The notes beneath the pieces are model-generated. The model saw nothing but the letters and a program-made list of their open reading frames with translations, searched no databases and was not told the origin of the DNA. Made by a program: the position numbers and the translations under genes. 64,000 nucleotides of DNA from Ornithinibacillus bavariensis. Its GTDB lineage: Bacteria > Bacillota > Bacilli > Bacillales > Amphibacillaceae. The stretch spans positions 198,578 through 262,577 of the forward strand of contig NZ_JBNPWZ010000004.1 of the NCBI RefSeq assembly GCF_050433565.1, in the 5' to 3' direction. This document shows positions 60,731 to 64,000 of this stretch, piece after piece (position 1 is the stretch's first letter; the number at the start of each line of letters is the position of its first letter).

Positions 60731-61864
60731 TTACGGCTTCAGCACAACCTTAATACAATTATCTTCCTTATCATTAAAAATCTTATATGCATGGGTAGCA
60801 TCATCCAATGGGAGACGGTGGGTGATGATTTTTGTTGGATCAATCTCTTCATTGATTATCATGTCGTAAAGATGTGGCATATAATGACGTGCTGGAGCTT
60901 GTCCCATTTTTAGTGTAATGTTACGTGAGAAAAATGGGCCTAATGGAAACATGTTGTATAGGCCGCCATAAACACCTGTTAGTTGAACGGTCCCACATTT
61001 TTTAACAGCTTTTGTAGCAATTTGAATCGCTCCGAGTGTCCCACCTTGGATTTTTAATTTCTGACCTACGAATTCCATTGGTGATTTTTTACCGTCCATT
61101 CCGACACAATCAATAACCACATCCGCTCCACCTTTGGTGATTTCCTTCAATGTTTCCCCCATGTCCTTATCCTGAGTAAAATCATATACTTCTGTCTTAT
61201 TCATTCTTTTCGAATGTGCAAGTCTATTTTGAATGAAGTCAACAGCAATTACACGTTCAGCTCCTTTTTTCCATGCGAATTGCTGTGTCATCAGCCCAAT
61301 TGGCCCACAACCAAGCACGATAACGGTATCTCCTTCCTTAACGCCAGCATGATCAACACTCCAGTAGGAGGTTGGGAGAACATCCGATAGAAAGAGTAAG
61401 GACTCGTCCTCTAGCTCACAATCCTCTGGCACCTTAAAAGGTGTGTAATTACCAAAAGGTACCCGTAAGTATTCAGCTTGTCCGCCTGGATAATCACCAA
61501 ACTTCTCGGAATAACCAAGGTATCCACCAGAGTCATAATGGGGATTGGAATTATCACATTGGCTTTCCAAATCATGTGTACAGTAGTGACATTTACCGCA
61601 TGCAACTGTAAAAGGAATGACTACTCGATCCCCTTTTTTAACCTTAGTTACATCGGGACCAACTTCCTCAACGATCCCCATTGGTTCATGTCCTAGGGAA
61701 TAGCCTATTGGCAGAGGGAAATTTCCCTGATATAAATGAAGATCGGAACCGCAAATGGCAGTGGAGGTAATTTTTACAATAATATCTTCATTGTCTTGAA
61801 TTTTTGGAGCTTCAACATTTTTTACTTGAACATCATATTTCCCTTGATAAGTAACAGCCTTCAT
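60731..61864 (-). CDS. zinc-dependent alcohol dehydrogenase (formaldehyde dehydrogenase-like)
   Basis: 377 residues. Catalytic zinc site: ICGSDLHLYQG and GHEPMGIVEEVG; structural zinc loop VACGKCHYCTHDLESQC; NAD-binding VIVLGCGPIGLMTQQFA. The overall pattern resembles the glutathione-independent formaldehyde dehydrogenase/threonine-dehydrogenase-like branch of medium-chain dehydrogenases. GGGAGG precedes the ATG. Single gene, convergent with the repeat array. Confidence 0.88.
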   Translation of the reverse strand: MKAVTYQGKYDVQVKNVEAPKIQDNEDIIVKITSTAICGSDLHLYQGNFPLPIGYSLGHEPMGIVEEVGPDVTKVKKGDRVVIPFTVACGKCHYCTHDLESQCDNSNPHYDSGGYLGYSEKFGDYPGGQAEYLRVPFGNYTPFKVPEDCELEDESLLFLSDVLPTSYWSVDHAGVKEGDTVIVLGCGPIGLMTQQFAWKKGAERVIAVDFIQNRLAHSKRMNKTEVYDFTQDKDMGETLKEITKGGADVVIDCVGMDGKKSPMEFVGQKLKIQGGTLGAIQIATKAVKKCGTVQLTGVYGGLYNMFPLGPFFSRNITLKMGQAPARHYMPHLYDMIINEEIDPTKIITHRLPLDDATHAYKIFNDKEDNCIKVVLKP

Positions 61865-62089
61865 GGAATAGCCTCCCTAATAACGTTATATAATGCTATT
61901 GTTTACGGTATAGTAAAATAGTATGCAGGAGAGGAATCTAGTATCATCTCTACTACTATTTAGGCGACACAACAGACTGTTTGGTTTGAAAAAAACTGTT
62001 CAACCCCTACATTTTCATCTGCGGCTGTTATAATATTCTATAAAAGAAAGAATTTACTGTAAAATATTACATAGGGGGGATAAATAGAG

Positions 62090-63430
62090 ATGGCTCAAAG
62101 ACATTACATAATTACAAATGCAACGATTATTGACGTAGAGAATGAGCTCCAATTTAAGGGAGATATTGAAATTAAAGGAGATAAGATTCATTCAATTTAT
62201 AAGGAACATGAGCGATTACCAAAAGAGGTGGAGAAAGTAGATGCGATAGGAAAATTTATTATTCCTGGATTGATTGATATGCATTGTCATATTAGGGATA
62301 GTTTTGCTCCGCATTATGTTGCTTCTGGCGTTACGACGGTAAGGAATACTGCAGGAAATGTTTTACAATTAGAGAATTATAAAGTAGCGCCAACTGATGC
62401 ACCAATCCCAAGAGTATATAGTGCTGATCGTATGATTGATGGACCTCCTGGATTATGGGGGCCAAATAGTTCTGGAAACTTTGTTACCGATAACGTAGAG
62501 GAAGCAATTCAAGAAGTAAAAAGACAAGTAGAGGTTGGGGCAGATTTTATTAAGGTGTATGGGTGGATTTCATCAGATGTTATGAAGGCTGTTGTTCAAG
62601 AAGCAAAACGACATGGGCTTGAAGTAAGCTGCGATTTAATCCATTCGAAGGAAGTAAATGCACTAGAAGCGGCAAAATTAGGTGTTACATGGTTTGAACA
62701 TGCTTCTGGATTTTTACAGGTTCTGTATCCTAATTGGAATACAATGGCAGAACAAGAAGAATGGGACAAGATTGATTGGGATAATCCAGATAAAGAGAGG
62801 ATTGAGGCATTGTGTAAAAAAATGCTTCAATATGAAGTGAAGCTCTGCCCTACCATCGTGATAACCGAGCAAATAGAAAAATTTCCAAATTACTGGAACC
62901 CCAAAAATATCGTTACAGAATCGGCAAATGATAAGGAAATTCTAGGTGGGCTTTGGGAAAACGTGACACAGCATATAGATGCTCTAAAGAAGCAATTAGG
63001 ATCAATCACACCTTTTACAAAAGCTGTAGCAAAAACATATGTTGACCTTGGTGGTACAGTTGTTGCAGGAACAGATACTCCAGGCGGAATATGGTCATTT
63101 CCTGGTATGGCCTTACATCGAGAATTGGAAATCTTTGTGGAGATTGGATTAACGGAAATGCAGGCACTACAGGCAGCAACTATACGTGCTGCACAATCTA
63201 TTAGTTTGTATGATATCGGAGTTGTGGGTGAACATAAATTAGCAGATCTTCTCATACTAAATGAAAATCCTTTAGAAGATATACGAAATACACAGAATAT
63301 CTATCGGATTGTAAAAGGTGGACGAATTTTTACACAAGAGGAAGTATTGGCTACCATTCCTAATCCAGAAGAGATTGAAGCGAAATATCTAAAGTTTGAA
63401 AAGGAATTTAGCGAAATGATGGGGAGCTAG
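62090..63430 (+). CDS. metal-dependent amidohydrolase family protein
   Basis: 446 residues. The N-terminal beta-sandwich is followed by the H-x-H site in LIDMHCHIRDSFAPHYVASG, a Lys in DFIKVYGWISSD that is a candidate carbamylated ligand, His residues in LIHSKEVN and WFEHASG, and the terminal Asp in VVAGTDTPGGIWSF. The C-terminal strand returns to the sandwich (LADLLILNENPLEDIRN). It belongs with imidazolonepropionase/aryldialkylphosphatase-like cytoplasmic hydrolases; the substrate is not known. GGGGGGAT precedes the ATG. Confidence 0.85.
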   Translation: MAQRHYIITNATIIDVENELQFKGDIEIKGDKIHSIYKEHERLPKEVEKVDAIGKFIIPGLIDMHCHIRDSFAPHYVASGVTTVRNTAGNVLQLENYKVAPTDAPIPRVYSADRMIDGPPGLWGPNSSGNFVTDNVEEAIQEVKRQVEVGADFIKVYGWISSDVMKAVVQEAKRHGLEVSCDLIHSKEVNALEAAKLGVTWFEHASGFLQVLYPNWNTMAEQEEWDKIDWDNPDKERIEALCKKMLQYEVKLCPTIVITEQIEKFPNYWNPKNIVTESANDKEILGGLWENVTQHIDALKKQLGSITPFTKAVAKTYVDLGGTVVAGTDTPGGIWSFPGMALHRELEIFVEIGLTEMQALQAATIRAAQSISLYDIGVVGEHKLADLLILNENPLEDIRNTQNIYRIVKGGRIFTQEEVLATIPNPEEIEAKYLKFEKEFSEMMGS

Positions 63431-63527
63431 TTTTGTACTTAAAAGGATAAATTTTGTACAAAAAATAAAAAAGCTATGGAAGGAATATTTCATCGATTGC
63501 TCGTACTCCAAAATCCTGATATCTTCC

Positions 63528-63662
63528 GTGTATTTGCAATTGCAAATAGTTGCCCATGAAGAATTTCTTGTGAATAAAAGAGTATATGAAAATTATATGA
63601 GGCACAAGGCAATAGAATTTTTTCGTGAAGTGCTTCAAGAGGCTGGGACAAAACCCCAGTAA
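63528..63662 (+). pseudogene. gene fragment running into the IS end
   Basis: An open frame from about 63450, with a GTG at 63528, reads VYLQLQIVAHEEFLVNKRVY and continues without a stop across the junction at about 63640, ending at the TAA inside the IS terminal sequence (63660-63662). It has no good start and looks like the remains of a gene cut by the insertion. The rest of 63431-63640 holds nothing else I can name. Confidence 0.3.
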
Positions 63663-64000
63663 ATAAAAAAAGAGTGGTACTTACCTAAACAGGTGAATAC
63701 CACTCTTTTTATGCACACAAAAAGGACACCTTTTGATAAAATTAAAGTTACCACACAATAATTTTTGGAGGTGTCCCTATGTTTAAACATTATACCATGA
63801 ATCAAGTAGTTTTGCCGTTAGATTTAGAAATAAAATTACAAGAAAATGATATTGCATACACCGTTAATGAATTAGTAGAAAGCATTCCAGAAGAGGCATT
63901 TGATGGTTTTTTGCGTGATACCGGTTGTCCAGCCTATCATCCACGAATGATGATGAAGATTATTTTGTGTGCTTATACGCAATCTGTTTTTTCAGGTAGA
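63640..64000 (+). mobile_element. left end of an IS1182-type insertion sequence
   Basis: The sequence GGCTGGGACAAAACCCCAG (63641-63659) is the kind of terminal repeat seen in IS1182-family elements of Bacilli. It is followed by a strong hairpin (63671-63710: AGAGTGGTA and TACCACTCT arms with T tract), which likely shields the transposase from outside transcription, and by the transposase start. The element runs beyond the window. Confidence 0.75.
63779..64000 (+). CDS. IS1182-family transposase, N-terminal part
   Basis: The ATG at 63779 follows GGAGGTGTCC. The visible 74 residues (MFKHYTMNQVVLPLDLEIKL ... HPRMMMKIILCAYTQSVFSG) match the N-terminal DUF772-type domain of IS1182/IS5-group transposases, with the typical Y-H-P-R-M-M-x-K-I-I-L-x-A-Y. 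The catalytic DDE part lies outside the window. Confidence 0.85.
   Translation, partial: MFKHYTMNQVVLPLDLEIKLQENDIAYTVNELVESIPEEAFDGFLRDTGCPAYHPRMMMKIILCAYTQSVFSGR

Overview
The window looks like a chromosomal segment of a low-GC, AT-rich Gram-positive bacterium of the Bacillaceae (the Oceanobacillus/Virgibacillus/Ornithinibacillus type is my guess). Reasons: strong AGGAGG-type ribosome binding sites, frequent TTG/GTG starts, many U-tract terminators, an S-box riboswitch, a SigV/RsiV pair, a Bce-type antimicrobial-peptide module and a GlpP-controlled glycerol operon. I found no tRNA, rRNA or CRISPR array.

Layout. (1) 1-9.2 kb is an accessory region of small, unfamiliar or broken genes: a 5'-truncated ORF, an unknown 242-aa protein, a two-gene unit of an unknown protein plus a five-zinc-ribbon putative endonuclease with a broken third ORF behind it, DUF2188, an XRE regulator, a frameshifted GIY-YIG-like gene, a double excisionase-type HTH protein and small lipoprotein and membrane proteins. 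(2) 9.6-14 kb carries an ECF sigma factor with a C-terminal extension, a VOC protein, an AraC regulator with GyrI-like domains and two tandemly duplicated GyrI-like proteins. (3) 14.4-32.7 kb is mostly housekeeping or metabolic: dihydrouridine synthase, a secreted BNR-like protein with a membrane partner, DUF4256, a lipoprotein, S-box-controlled metNIQ plus an M20 amidohydrolase, DUF418, a second ECF sigma factor, MFS/LysR, DinB, DUF1648, a TrmA/RlmCD-type rRNA methyltransferase and a TetR/DoxX pair. (4) 33.3-40.3 kb is the envelope-stress part: a Bce-type two-component system and ABC transporter with YxeA (same order as yxdJKLM-yxeA), then sigV-rsiV. (5) 40.4-48.8 kb holds a Phd-Uma2 fusion and, in one direction, an ABC-F ATPase behind an attenuator-like leader, then hen1, pnkp and a serine hydrolase. 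(6) 48.8-56 kb on the minus strand is glpD, glpK, glpP, ftsH and terC; glpF is absent. (7) 56-64 kb contains pepV, pepF, a 19-copy array of a 52-bp repeat, a zinc alcohol dehydrogenase, an amidohydrolase and the start of an IS1182-type element that runs off the window.

How the genes work together. The methionine block should import methionine when SAM is low. The Bce module and SigV/RsiV are two separate responses to cell-envelope attack. Hen1 and Pnkp together form a bacterial RNA repair pathway, here placed directly behind an ABC-F gene. The glp genes are tied together by GlpP acting on terminators in the glpK and glpD leaders. The most interesting items are the RNA-repair cluster with its leader, the zinc-ribbon/endonuclease unit, the 52-bp array, and a bipartite promoter-like motif shared by the two ECF sigma factor loci.
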